Part shown: positions 42,580 to 52,330 of the stretch, one piece after another
Layout of the letters: the number at the start of each line of letters is the position of its first letter
Position numbering within the stretch: the first letter of the stretch is position 1
DNA from: Nocardia africana NBRC 100379
GTDB taxonomy: Bacteria > Actinomycetota > Actinomycetes > Mycobacteriales > Mycobacteriaceae
Reading direction: 5' to 3'
Length of the DNA stretch: 64,000 nt
Assembly: GCF_001612635.1 (NCBI RefSeq)
Contig: NZ_BDAV01000001.1
Coordinates: 1 to 64,000 of the forward strand
The notes under the pieces: generated by a model
Told to the model about the DNA's origin: nothing
Databases searched by the model: none
Seen by the model: the letters and a program-made list of their open reading frames with translations, nothing else
Position numbers and translations under genes: made by a program

Positions 42580-44100
42580 TCAGTCCATCGTCGGGATGAC
42601 GAAGTGATCGGCACCCGCACCCGCGGCCGGCGCGGTCCGTAGGCCCTGGGGCCAGCGCTGAGTGACCGTCTTGGTCTTGGTGTAGAAGCGGATCGAGTCG
42701 GGGCCGTGCTGGTTCAGATCGCCGAAGCCGGACGCCTTCCAGCCACCGAAGGTGTGGTACGCGATCGGCACCGGAATCGGGACATTGACGCCGACCATGC
42801 CCACCTGCACGCGCGCGGCGAAATCGCGGGCGGTGTCACCGTCGCGGGTGAAGATCGCGACGCCGTTGCCGAATTCGTGCTCGCTCGGCAGCCGCAGCGC
42901 CTCCTCGTAATCGGCGGCGCGCACGATCGCGACCACCGGACCGAAGATTTCCTCCTTGTAGATCCGCATCTGCGGAGTGACGCGGTCGAAAAGCGTTGCG
43001 CCGACGAAGAATCCGTCCTCGGCACCCGGAACCTTCAGTCCCCGGCCGTCGACCACCAGCTCGGCGCCCTCGTCGACACCGATCTGGACGTAGTTGTTCA
43101 CCCGCTCCACCCCGTCGCGCCCGACCAGCGGCCCGAAGTCCGCGCCCGGATCGTCGGAGCGGCCGACATTCAACTTGCCGATGCGCTCGACCAGCTTGGC
43201 GCGCAACCGATCCGCGGTCTCCTCACCGACCGGCACCGCCACCGAGATGGCCATGCAGCGTTCCCCCGCCGAGCCGTAGCCGGCACCGATCAGCTGGTCG
43301 GCGACATCGTCGAGATCGGCGTCCGGCATGACGATCGCGTGGTTCTTGGCGCCGCCGAAGCACTGGGCACGCTTGCCGTTCGCGGTGGCGGTTTCGTAGA
43401 TGTACTGCGCGATCGGGGTGGAGCCGACGAAGCCCACGGCCTTGATCCGCTCGTCGTTCAGCAGCGTGTCGACCGCCAGCTTGTCACCGTTGACGACGTT
43501 GAACACACCGGCCGGCAGCCCGGCCTCGAGAAACAGTTCGGCCAGCCGCAGCGGCACCGAGGGGTCGCGCTCGGACGGCTTGAGCACGAAGGCATTTCCG
43601 CAGGCCAGCGCCGGTCCGGCCTTCCACAGGGGAATCATGGCCGGGAAGTTGAACGGGGTGATGCCGGCGACCACACCGAGCGGCTGCCGCATCGAATACA
43701 CGTCGATCCCGGTGCCCGCGCTCTCGGTGTACTCCCCCTTGAGCAGGTGCGGGATGCCGATCGCGAATTCGATCACCTCGAGTCCGCGCTGGATATCGCC
43801 CTTGGCGTCCGGGATGGTCTTGCCGTGCTCGCTCGACAGCAGCGCGGCCAGCGAATCCATCTCGTCCTGGACCAGGGCGACGAACTTCATCAGCACCCGG
43901 GCCCGCTTCTGCGGATTGAACGCGGCCCACGTGCGCTGCGCCTGCGCCGCATTCGCGATGGCCGCCTCGACCTCGGACACACTCGCCAACGGCACCCGCG
44001 CCTGAACCTGCCCCGTGCTGGGGTCGTAGACGTCGCCGAAGTTACCGGAGGTCCCGGCCACCCGCTGCCCGCCGATGAAATGAGTCAGTTCGCGAACCAT
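42580..44100 (-). CDS. mmsA: CoA-acylating methylmalonate-semialdehyde dehydrogenase
   Basis: Converts methylmalonate semialdehyde to propionyl-CoA. The 506-aa aldehyde dehydrogenase has GITPFNFPAMIPLWK, the NAD segment VGFVGSTPIAQYIY and the catalytic Cys in GSAGERCMAISVAV; the FGGAKNHAIVMPDAD segment is typical of the CoA-acylating group, which lacks the usual catalytic Glu. ATG 44100 begins MVRELTHFIGG. It is the first gene of the valine operon and divergent from icmF. Confidence 0.96.
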   Translation of the reverse strand: MVRELTHFIGGQRVAGTSGNFGDVYDPSTGQVQARVPLASVSEVEAAIANAAQAQRTWAAFNPQKRARVLMKFVALVQDEMDSLAALLSSEHGKTIPDAKGDIQRGLEVIEFAIGIPHLLKGEYTESAGTGIDVYSMRQPLGVVAGITPFNFPAMIPLWKAGPALACGNAFVLKPSERDPSVPLRLAELFLEAGLPAGVFNVVNGDKLAVDTLLNDERIKAVGFVGSTPIAQYIYETATANGKRAQCFGGAKNHAIVMPDADLDDVADQLIGAGYGSAGERCMAISVAVPVGEETADRLRAKLVERIGKLNVGRSDDPGADFGPLVGRDGVERVNNYVQIGVDEGAELVVDGRGLKVPGAEDGFFVGATLFDRVTPQMRIYKEEIFGPVVAIVRAADYEEALRLPSEHEFGNGVAIFTRDGDTARDFAARVQVGMVGVNVPIPVPIAYHTFGGWKASGFGDLNQHGPDSIRFYTKTKTVTQRWPQGLRTAPAAGAGADHFVIPTMD

Positions 44101-44170
44101 GCCAGTCCTGTTCTCGATGCGGTCGATGCCTTCCACGCCGGAGCCGACGCAGTACGCGGCCATCCTATAG

Positions 44171-44191
44171 TTGGACATCCAAGTATTGGAA
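44171..44191. promoter_or_regulatory. Possible operator between mmsA and icmF
   Basis: The palindrome TTGGA-CA-TCCAA (44171-44182) is followed 3 bp later by TTGGAA (44186-44191), which forms a second inverted pair with the middle arm. It lies 71 bp upstream of mmsA, next to a minus-strand TATAGG that may be its -10. It could control one or both divergent genes. Confidence 0.4.
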
Positions 44192-44318
44192 GCCATGTGA
44201 TTTATGCCACCGATGGCGTCGTGGTCCACATCACAGTACAGTTGATTTGACGTCCTACTATCGGGACGCCAAGCGTAGGCGCCCGGCGCTCCCGCGCCGG
44301 CCTCTGGTGGAGGATTAC

Positions 44319-47300
44319 ATGGCCGACCTGCACGTTCCGGTCCATCCCGTACGTTTCGTGACCTCCGCGGCCCTGTTCGACGGCCATGACGCGGCGATCA
44401 ACATCATGCGGCGCATCCTGCAGTCGCAGGGGGCCGAGGTGATCCATCTAGGCCACAATCGGGCGGTCCACGAGGTGGTCGACGCGGTGCTGACCGAGGA
44501 CGTCCAGGGTGTGGCCGTCAGTTCGTATCAGGGCGGGCACGTCGAATACTTCGAATATCTGGCGACCGCGCTGCGGGAGGCCGGGGCGGGGCACGTCAAG
44601 ATCTTCGGCGGGGGCGGCGGCGTGATCGTCGCGGAGGAGATCGAACGGCTGGCGGCGGCGGGGGTGCGCATCTTCTCCCCCGAGGACGGCCAGCGACTCG
44701 GCCTGCCCGGCATGATCAACGAACTCGTCCGGGCCTGCGATGTGGACCTGTCGACCGAACCGGCCGCCATCGAGGCGGTGCTGGCGGGTGAGCGCTATGC
44801 GCTGGCGCGCACCATGACCTGCCTGCAGGCCGATGCGCTGCCCGCCGCGGATCTGGACGAACTGCGGGCCGCGGCCGCCGGTCGGACCGTGCCGGTCCTC
44901 GGCATCACCGGCACCGGCGGTTCCGGAAAGTCCTCGCTCACAGACGAACTCGTGCGGCGGTTGCGCACCGATCAGCAGGACAAACTGCGGGTGGCGATCC
45001 TCGCGGTCGACCCGACCCGGCGCCGCGGCGGCGGCGCGCTGCTGGGCGACCGCATCCGGATGAACTCGCTCGACAGCGACCACGTCTATTTCCGGTCGCT
45101 GGCCACCCGCGGCGCGCACGAATTGCCGACCAATATCGACGCGATGATTCTCGCCTGCAAGGCAGCCGGATTCGATTTGGTAATCCTCGAGACGCCGGGT
45201 ATCGGCCAGGGCGATGCCGCGATCATCGACCACGTCGACATCTCGATGTATGTGATGACGCCGGAGTTCGGCGCCGCCTCCCAGCTCGAGAAGATCGACA
45301 TGCTCGATTTCGCCGATGTGGTGGCGATCAACAAGTTCGAGCGCCGCGGCGCCGAGGACGCGCTGCGCGACGTGTCGCGCCAGCTGATGCGCAACCGCGA
45401 GGCGTTCGGGTCGGCGCCGGGGGATATGCCGGTATTCGGCACCAGCGCGGCGACGTTCAACGACGACGGGGTGACCGCGCTCTATCAGCATCTGACCGGG
45501 CTGCTCGGTGCGCGCGGCCTGCCGCTGGAGACCGGGGTGCTGCCGCGGGTCGACACTCGCGCGTCCACCCGATTCGCGCAGATCATTCCGCCGGGACGGG
45601 TGCGCTACCTGGCCGAGATCGCCGAGACCGTTCGTGATTACCACGGCGAGACCCGGCGCCAGGTGGTCGCGGCCCAGCGGGTGCAGCGCTTCGAACAGGT
45701 GCTGGCGGAACTGCAGGCGGGGGCGACCGGGGAGGCGGCCGATACCGACAACCCTGCGGCGGAAGATCTTTCGGCAACGCGGCGAACGGTGTCGGGATTG
45801 CTCGCGCGGGCGAAGGAGGATCTCACCCCGGAATCGGCCGCGCTGCTGCGGGATTGGCCCGCCACCGTGGAGTCGTACAGCGGCGAGGAACAGGTGGTCC
45901 GCGTGCGCGACCGCGAGATTCACACACCGCTGCGGCGAACCACGTTGTCGGACAATTCGATACCGCGCGTGGCGCTACCGCGTTTCACCGATCACGGCGA
46001 GCTGCTGCGCTTTCTGCGGTCGGAGAATCTGCCGGGGCGGTTCCCGTTCACCGGCGGCGTGTTCGCGTTCAAGCGCGACAACGAGGATCCGGCCCGCATG
46101 TTCGCCGGTGAGGGCGATCCGTTCCGCACGAACCGGCGATTCAAGGTGCTCTCCGAACATGCCGAGGCCAAACGCCTCTCGACCGCGTTCGACTCGGTGA
46201 CGCTCTACGGTCACGATCCCGCCCCGCGTCCCGATATCTACGGAAAGGTCGGCACCTCGGGCGTTTCCATCGCCACACTCGACGATATGAAGGCCCTCTA
46301 CGACGGCTTCGACCTGAGCGCACCCAGCACCTCGGTCTCGATGACGATCAACGGTCCGGCGCCGACGATCCTGGCCTTCTTCCTCAACACCGCGATCGAT
46401 CGAGCGCTGCAACGGTTTCGGGAGGACAACGGACGCGAGCCGAGCGGCGACGAGGCCGCCGGCATCCGCGCCCGCACCCTCGCCACGGTGCGCGGCACCG
46501 TACAGGCCGATATTCTCAAGGAGGATCAGGGGCAGAACACCTGCATCTTCTCCACCGAATTCAGCCTGCGCATGATGGCCGATATCCAGGAATGGTTCGT
46601 CCGCAACAGCGTGCGGAACTTCTACTCGGTCTCGATTTCCGGCTATCACATCGCCGAGGCCGGCGCGAATCCGATCAGTCAGCTGGCGTTCACCCTGGCC
46701 AACGGATTCACCTATGTCGAGGCCTATCTCGCGCGCGGCATGGCGATCGACGATTTCGCGCCGAATCTGTCGTTCTTCTTCTCCAACGGCATGGACCCGG
46801 AGTATTCGGTGATCGGGCGGGTGGCCCGGCGGATCTGGGCGATCGCGATGCGCGACAAATACGGCGCCAACGACCGCTCGCAGAAGTTGAAATACCACAT
46901 TCAGACCTCAGGGCGTTCGCTGCACGCCCAGGAAATGAACTTCAACGATATCCGCACCACCCTGCAGGCGTTGATCGCCATCTACGACAACTGCAACAGC
47001 CTGCACACCAATGCCTACGACGAGGCGGTGACCACCCCCACCGAGGAATCGGTGCGGCGCGCCCTGGCCATCCAGTTGATCATCAACAAGGAATGGGGCC
47101 TCGCGATGAACGAGAATCCGCTGCAGGGCAGTTTCGTCATCGACGAGCTGACCGATCTGGTGGAGGAGGCGGTGCTCGCCGAATTCGAGCGGATCAGCGA
47201 ACGCGGCGGGGTCCTGGGCGCGATGGAGACCGGATATCAGCGCGGGCGCATCCAGGACGAATCGATGCGCTACGAACACCGCAAACACGACGGCACGCTG

Positions 47301-47588
47301 CCCATCATCGGGGTGAATACGTTCCGCAATCCGAACGGGGAGACCCATCAGGTGCTGGAACTGGCCCGCGGCACCGAGGCCGAGAAACAATCGCAGCTGC
47401 GGCGCACCGAGGAATTCGTCACCGCGCATCGCGAGCCGGCGCAGGCGGCCCTGGCCCGGCTCGAGGCCGCCGCGCGCAGCGACGACAACGTCTTCGACGT
47501 GCTGATGGACGCCGCGCGAGTCTGCACTCTGCAGCAGATCACCGACTGTTTCTTCACCGTCGGCGGGCAATACCGCCGCAATGTGTGA
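44319..47588 (+). CDS. icmF: Fused isobutyryl-CoA mutase IcmF
   Basis: Adenosylcobalamin enzyme that interconverts isobutyryl-CoA and n-butyryl-CoA. The 1089-aa product starts at ATG 44319 behind GGAGG. Order: B12-binding domain with DGHD (axial His23) at residues about 10-145; a MeaB-like GTPase chaperone with P-loop GITGTGGSGKSS (about 194-205); a linker; and the TIM-barrel mutase from about 545. Phe595 (RMFAGEG) and Gln739 (GQNTCIF) occupy the positions of Tyr89 and Arg207 of methylmalonyl-CoA mutase, the signature of isobutyryl-CoA specificity. Divergent from the valine operon. Confidence 0.96.
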   Translation: MADLHVPVHPVRFVTSAALFDGHDAAINIMRRILQSQGAEVIHLGHNRAVHEVVDAVLTEDVQGVAVSSYQGGHVEYFEYLATALREAGAGHVKIFGGGGGVIVAEEIERLAAAGVRIFSPEDGQRLGLPGMINELVRACDVDLSTEPAAIEAVLAGERYALARTMTCLQADALPAADLDELRAAAAGRTVPVLGITGTGGSGKSSLTDELVRRLRTDQQDKLRVAILAVDPTRRRGGGALLGDRIRMNSLDSDHVYFRSLATRGAHELPTNIDAMILACKAAGFDLVILETPGIGQGDAAIIDHVDISMYVMTPEFGAASQLEKIDMLDFADVVAINKFERRGAEDALRDVSRQLMRNREAFGSAPGDMPVFGTSAATFNDDGVTALYQHLTGLLGARGLPLETGVLPRVDTRASTRFAQIIPPGRVRYLAEIAETVRDYHGETRRQVVAAQRVQRFEQVLAELQAGATGEAADTDNPAAEDLSATRRTVSGLLARAKEDLTPESAALLRDWPATVESYSGEEQVVRVRDREIHTPLRRTTLSDNSIPRVALPRFTDHGELLRFLRSENLPGRFPFTGGVFAFKRDNEDPARMFAGEGDPFRTNRRFKVLSEHAEAKRLSTAFDSVTLYGHDPAPRPDIYGKVGTSGVSIATLDDMKALYDGFDLSAPSTSVSMTINGPAPTILAFFLNTAIDRALQRFREDNGREPSGDEAAGIRARTLATVRGTVQADILKEDQGQNTCIFSTEFSLRMMADIQEWFVRNSVRNFYSVSISGYHIAEAGANPISQLAFTLANGFTYVEAYLARGMAIDDFAPNLSFFFSNGMDPEYSVIGRVARRIWAIAMRDKYGANDRSQKLKYHIQTSGRSLHAQEMNFNDIRTTLQALIAIYDNCNSLHTNAYDEAVTTPTEESVRRALAIQLIINKEWGLAMNENPLQGSFVIDELTDLVEEAVLAEFERISERGGVLGAMETGYQRGRIQDESMRYEHRKHDGTLPIIGVNTFRNPNGETHQVLELARGTEAEKQSQLRRTEEFVTAHREPAQAALARLEAAARSDDNVFDVLMDAARVCTLQQITDCFFTVGGQYRRNV

Positions 47589-47672
47589 CAAGGGTTCGGA
47601 TGTGACCCGCCGGTGTGTGCGGGCGTGTGACAATGCCGGAGAGCGGACAGTCGAACGCGACGGAAGGGCGCC

Positions 47673-48758
47673 ATGGACCTCGCCGGTATCAGCGTTGTGG
47701 ATGCGCACATCCATCAGTGGGATCCGCTGAACACCCCGCGGGATTTCAGCATGCTGGCGAAACTGTTCCGGTTCGTGCCCGTGCCGGTCGACAAGGCCGC
47801 ACGGCTGGCTCCCAAGCGCGACCGCGATTTCGTCGGCACTCCCGATGCGTATCTGCGGCCGTATCTGCCCGCGGATTACCGGGAGGACCTGGGCGCGGTG
47901 CCGGTGGAGGCGCTGGTGCACATCGAGGTGGAATGGGCAGGACGCGCCCCGGACGCCAAGGCCGACGAAACGCGGTGGGTGGCCAGCCTGCCGTTCGGTG
48001 TGGATACCCCGGCCCTGGGCGCGATCATCGGCAGCGGAGATCCGGCGGCGCCCGGATTCGCCGAGCTCATCGACAAGCATCAGTCCGCGTCACCGCTGTT
48101 CCGCGGTATCCGCACCATGGTCGCCCACCATCCGGATCCCGGGGTGCGGTCGTTCTGCCGGGCCGAGGGCGCACTGACCGATTCGGCCTTCCTCGACGGC
48201 TTCGCGGTCCTGGCCGAACGCGGTCTGTCGTTCGAGGCGTGGGTCTACTCGCATCAGATTCCGCAGGTCACCGCGCTGGCCCGGCGCTATCCCGAGGTGA
48301 CCATCGTGCTCAACCATCTCGGCACGCCCGCCGGGATCTTCGGCCCGGTCGGCAAGAACACCGGCACCCAGCCGGGCCGGCGCCGCGAACTGTTCGTGCA
48401 GTGGCGCGACGATATCGCCACTCTCGCAACACATCCCAATGTGATGGCGAAGGTCAGCGGGCTGGCCATGCCGATCCTCGGCCATCCGGTGCCGATGCGG
48501 GGCCTTCCGACCCCCGTCTCCGAGCTGCTGGACCGCACCGCGCCGCTGTTGCACCACGCCTTCGACGTCTTCGGCGCCCAGCGGCTCATCTGGGGTTCGA
48601 ATTACCCTGTGGACAAACCGATTACGAGTATCGCCAACAGCGCGCAGGCGGTGATCGAGGTCCTGGCCGACCGCGGCGGCAGCGCCGAGGAACTCGAGCA
48701 GGTCTTCCGCACGAACGCCCAGCGCACCTACGGCATCGACGCGGAACTGCTCGCCTGA
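47673..48758 (+). CDS. Amidohydrolase family 2 (ACMSD-like) protein
   Basis: A 361-aa TIM-barrel hydrolase or decarboxylase. The metal-binding HxH is in VVDAHIHQWDP (residues 8-18), a middle His in VLNHLGTPAG and the final Asp in RLIWGSNYPVDKP. PF04909 members act on lactones or carboxylated aromatics; the substrate is not clear. ATG 47673 follows GGAAGGGC. It is 84 bp after icmF, and a link to that enzyme is not evident. Confidence 0.85.
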   Translation: MDLAGISVVDAHIHQWDPLNTPRDFSMLAKLFRFVPVPVDKAARLAPKRDRDFVGTPDAYLRPYLPADYREDLGAVPVEALVHIEVEWAGRAPDAKADETRWVASLPFGVDTPALGAIIGSGDPAAPGFAELIDKHQSASPLFRGIRTMVAHHPDPGVRSFCRAEGALTDSAFLDGFAVLAERGLSFEAWVYSHQIPQVTALARRYPEVTIVLNHLGTPAGIFGPVGKNTGTQPGRRRELFVQWRDDIATLATHPNVMAKVSGLAMPILGHPVPMRGLPTPVSELLDRTAPLLHHAFDVFGAQRLIWGSNYPVDKPITSIANSAQAVIEVLADRGGSAEELEQVFRTNAQRTYGIDAELLA

Positions 48759-48821
48759 GGCGCACGGCTCACCACTTGCGCTGTCTCCCAGGAAATTTCG
48801 TGCTCAGCAGCGGCAGTGGTC

Positions 48822-49259
<438 letters not shown>

Positions 49260-49329
49260 CTAATGAACTATATAGTCAGTCCACAAGAGCTGACCGAGAA
49301 GTTCATCGGATTGGACGTACGATGCGAAG

Positions 49330-49959
49330 GTGACGAAGGCACCGGCCGCGCGGGGACGCATCGACAAGCGCCAGGCGATCCTGGACGTCGCATTCGACGT
49401 CTTCGCCCGGCGCGGTTACGGCCGTGCCTGTGTTCAGGAGATCGCGGACGAGGCGGGGGTCGCCAAACCCACCGTCTACAACCACCTCAGCGATAAAGAG
49501 ACGCTGTTCCGCAGTACGGTCGAGGCGGCCGCCGACCAGGTCGGCGCGCAATGTCTCGTCGCCACGGAGGCATTGCGGGCCGTCGACGGCGACCCGGGTC
49601 CGGCACTCACCGCCACCGCGCGCGAGCTGGTGCACATCTGCGCCGGACCGCGGTCGCATGCGTTGCGCGCGTTGGCCTATGCCGAACTCGGCACCTTTCC
49701 CGACCTGGTACTGACCGTGCAGGAGCGCACCTCGCTACGGCTCGCTCAGACCCTGGCCGACCGGTTCGCGCGGCTCGCGCTCTCGGGCGGGCTGCGCCGA
49801 TGCGATCCCGAACTCGCCGCCGAACATTTCCTCGCTCTCCTGACAGGACCGCTCGAGGCTCGGTCCCGGCTCGGCACCCGCACAGTGGAACCGGCGGAAT
49901 TGGACGAGATCGCCGACGGCGCCGCCGACGCCTTCCTGCGGGCCTACGGCCCGGCCTGA
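49330..49959 (+). CDS. TetR family regulator
   Basis: A 209-aa regulator with an N-terminal HTH (KRQAILDVAFDVFARRGYGRACVQEIADEAGVAKPTVYNHLSDKETLFRSTV, about residues 13-62) and a C-terminal domain of the AefR-like kind. GTG 49330 is the start. It is followed 95 bp later by the Baeyer-Villiger monooxygenase gene on the same strand and is divergent from the Dabb gene, so it could control both. Confidence 0.9.
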   Translation: MTKAPAARGRIDKRQAILDVAFDVFARRGYGRACVQEIADEAGVAKPTVYNHLSDKETLFRSTVEAAADQVGAQCLVATEALRAVDGDPGPALTATARELVHICAGPRSHALRALAYAELGTFPDLVLTVQERTSLRLAQTLADRFARLALSGGLRRCDPELAAEHFLALLTGPLEARSRLGTRTVEPAELDEIADGAADAFLRAYGPA

Positions 49960-50054
49960 TCCGGCCGGCCGTTGACATCCCGGCCACCGCACGGTTAATT
50001 GGTGGCAGGTGCGGCCAGTCAGGTGCCCTGGCCGAGGACGGCATGGGAGCAGTC

Positions 50055-51569
50055 ATGGCCATCGACCACGAAGTGATCATCGTCGGCGCCGGATTTTCCG
50101 GTATCGGGGTGGCCATCGCGTTACGGAAGGCCGGCTTCCGGGACTTCCTGCTCGTCGACGACGCCGACGGCGTGGGCGGCACCTGGCATTGGAACACCTA
50201 CCCCGGCATCGCCGTGGACATTCCCTCGTTCAGTTATCAGTATTCGTTCGAGCAGAGTTCGCGCTGGTCGCGCATCTACGCACCCGGCCACGAACTGAAG
50301 GACTACGCCGAACACTGCGTGGACAAATACGGGTTACGACCACGCATCCGGTTCGGCACCACGATCGCCGCCGCGAAATTCGACGAGGACGCCTCGGTGT
50401 GGACGCTGCGCACCAGCGACGGTGAGAGCGTGACCGCGCGCTACGTCATCGGCGCGACCGGAGTGCTGACCCGGCCGAAACTACCGGATATCCCTGGCGT
50501 GGAATCGTTTTCGGGCATCACCATGCACACCTCGCGCTGGGACCACGACCGGGACCTGCGCGGTAAGCGCGTGGCGATCATCGGGACCGGGGCCTCCGCG
50601 GTGCAGGTCATTCCCTCGATCGCCCCGGAGGTCGCCCAGCTGACGGTCTTCCAGCGCACGCCGATCTGGTGCCTGCCCCGGCCGGACGCCACGCTGCCCG
50701 CGCCCGCCCGCTGGGCGTTGCGGTATCTGCCCGGCGGACAGGCGATTTCGCGCCTGGTCAGCCAGGCGTTCGTCGAACTGACCTTCCCGTTGTCGGCGCA
50801 CTACTATTCGAATCTGCCCCTGGCCAAACTCGGCGAGCGCTCCGGGCTGGCCCATCTGCGGCGCCAGGTGCACGACCCGGCGATCCGGGACAAACTGACG
50901 CCGCGGTATGCGCTCGGATGTAAGCGGCCCGGCTTCTCCAACGATTACCTGCCGACCTTCAATCGCGACAATGTGACGCTGGAAACCGATCCGATCGCCG
51001 AGATCACCCCCACGGGCGTGCGCACGGCGACCGGAACCGAACACCCGGCCGACGTGCTGATTCTTGCAACCGGCTTCAAGGTCATGGAATCGGGCAATAT
51101 GCCGACCTTCGCCATGACCGGTGTCGGTGGCCGTGACCTCGAGAAGTGGTGGGACGAGAACCGCCTGCAGGCCTACGAGGGTGTCAGCGTGCCGGGCTTT
51201 CCCAACTTCTTCTCGATCATCGGGCCCTACGGATACAACGGCGCGTCGTATTTCACGCTGATCGAGATGCAGACCCAGCACATCGTGCGGCTGCTCCGGC
51301 ATGCGCGCGGTCGGCGCGCCGACCGCATCGAGGTCACCGCGGCGGCCAACGAGCGGTACTTCCGGGAGATGCTGGAACGACGCGGCGGACAGGTGTTCTG
51401 GCAGGACAGCTGCGCGGTCTCCAACAGTTATTACTTCGACAAACACGGCGATGTGCCGCTGAAACCGATGAGTACCGTCGAGGCGGCCTGGCGCGCCAAC
51501 CATTTCGATCTGCGCGACTACACCTTCGAACAGGTCCCGGCTCAGCTGCCGACCACGCGGGCGAGCTGA
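50055..51569 (+). CDS. Baeyer-Villiger-type flavin monooxygenase
   Basis: A 504-aa NADPH/FAD enzyme that inserts oxygen next to a ketone. It has the FAD-binding VGAGFSGIG (about residues 9-17), the BVMO signature FxGxxxHxxxW as FSGITMHTSRW and the NADPH-binding GTGASAVQ. ATG 50055 has GGGAG 5 nt upstream; ATG 50043 is an alternative. Its end overlaps the convergent gene at 51542 by 28 bp. The substrate is unknown; the neighbouring amidohydrolase and Dabb protein may belong to one pathway. Confidence 0.92.
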   Translation: MAIDHEVIIVGAGFSGIGVAIALRKAGFRDFLLVDDADGVGGTWHWNTYPGIAVDIPSFSYQYSFEQSSRWSRIYAPGHELKDYAEHCVDKYGLRPRIRFGTTIAAAKFDEDASVWTLRTSDGESVTARYVIGATGVLTRPKLPDIPGVESFSGITMHTSRWDHDRDLRGKRVAIIGTGASAVQVIPSIAPEVAQLTVFQRTPIWCLPRPDATLPAPARWALRYLPGGQAISRLVSQAFVELTFPLSAHYYSNLPLAKLGERSGLAHLRRQVHDPAIRDKLTPRYALGCKRPGFSNDYLPTFNRDNVTLETDPIAEITPTGVRTATGTEHPADVLILATGFKVMESGNMPTFAMTGVGGRDLEKWWDENRLQAYEGVSVPGFPNFFSIIGPYGYNGASYFTLIEMQTQHIVRLLRHARGRRADRIEVTAAANERYFREMLERRGGQVFWQDSCAVSNSYYFDKHGDVPLKPMSTVEAAWRANHFDLRDYTFEQVPAQLPTTRAS

Positions 51570-52315
51570 GCGGTCAGCCGTTCGCGCGCCTCGACCAATG
51601 ACGGGCCGTACCAGGTGAGATCGCGGCCGCTCACCAGGGCGACCGGAATCCCCGGAAACGCCTCCGGGCCGTCGGTCGCGGTGAAGACGTACGGCTCGTC
51701 CGGCAGGACCGCGAGCCGAACGCCTCGTACCAGTTCGGCGTCCGTCACCGTGGGATAGCGCTCGGACCCCGTGGCATGAACCAGGTTCAGCCCCAGCCGA
51801 CCGGCCAGGTCCGCGGTGAACGTATCGCGGCCGACCACCATCCACGGCTTGCGCCAGATCGGGATCACCGCATCGATCGGCGGGTTCGGCGCGGGTGCGG
51901 ACCAGACCTCGCGGGCCCGGGTCAGCCAGGACGGCACGGCACCACCCAGAGCGATCGCGAACAGCCGCGTCATCGAGGCGAACGCCTCGTCCACGGTGCG
52001 AATTCTGGTGACCCACACCGGAATTCCCGCATCCCGTAGCCGCTCGACATCGAGGCGGCGGTTCTCCTCCTGGTTGCACACCACCAGATCCGGCGCCAAC
52101 TCGGCGATCCGGCGCAGATTCGGATTCTTCGTCCCCCGCACCCGTTCCACCGCCAGCCCCGGCGGATGGGTGCACCAGTCGGTGGCGGCGAGCAGCAACT
52201 CCGGGCGGCTCACCGCGATGGCCTCGGTCAGCGACGGCACCAGCGACACCACCCGGCGCACCGGACGCCGCAGCGCGACCGCGGCATTCAGATCGTCGAC
52301 GAGATCCTCGGGCAC
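51542..52315 (-). CDS. BtuF-like metal/cobalamin receptor domain protein without signal peptide
   Basis: A 257-aa helical-backbone metal receptor: VRRVVSLVPSLTEAIAV at the start, DLVVCNQEENRRLDVERLRDAGIPVWVTRIRTVDEA in the middle and the YPTVTDAELV region in the second lobe. These receptors normally bind cobalamin or heme outside the membrane, but no signal peptide or lipobox is visible from GTG 52315. No transporter genes are adjacent. It overlaps the monooxygenase 3' end by 28 bp on the opposite strand. Confidence 0.8.
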   Translation of the reverse strand: MPEDLVDDLNAAVALRRPVRRVVSLVPSLTEAIAVSRPELLLAATDWCTHPPGLAVERVRGTKNPNLRRIAELAPDLVVCNQEENRRLDVERLRDAGIPVWVTRIRTVDEAFASMTRLFAIALGGAVPSWLTRAREVWSAPAPNPPIDAVIPIWRKPWMVVGRDTFTADLAGRLGLNLVHATGSERYPTVTDAELVRGVRLAVLPDEPYVFTATDGPEAFPGIPVALVSGRDLTWYGPSLVEARERLTAQLARVVGS

Positions 52316-52330
52316 CAGGCCAGCATATGG

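Noticed and set aside
49551..50054. Upstream extension of the monooxygenase frame
   Set aside because: It overlaps the TetR gene in another frame; the FAD-binding N-terminus and a good ribosome binding site place the start at 50055.
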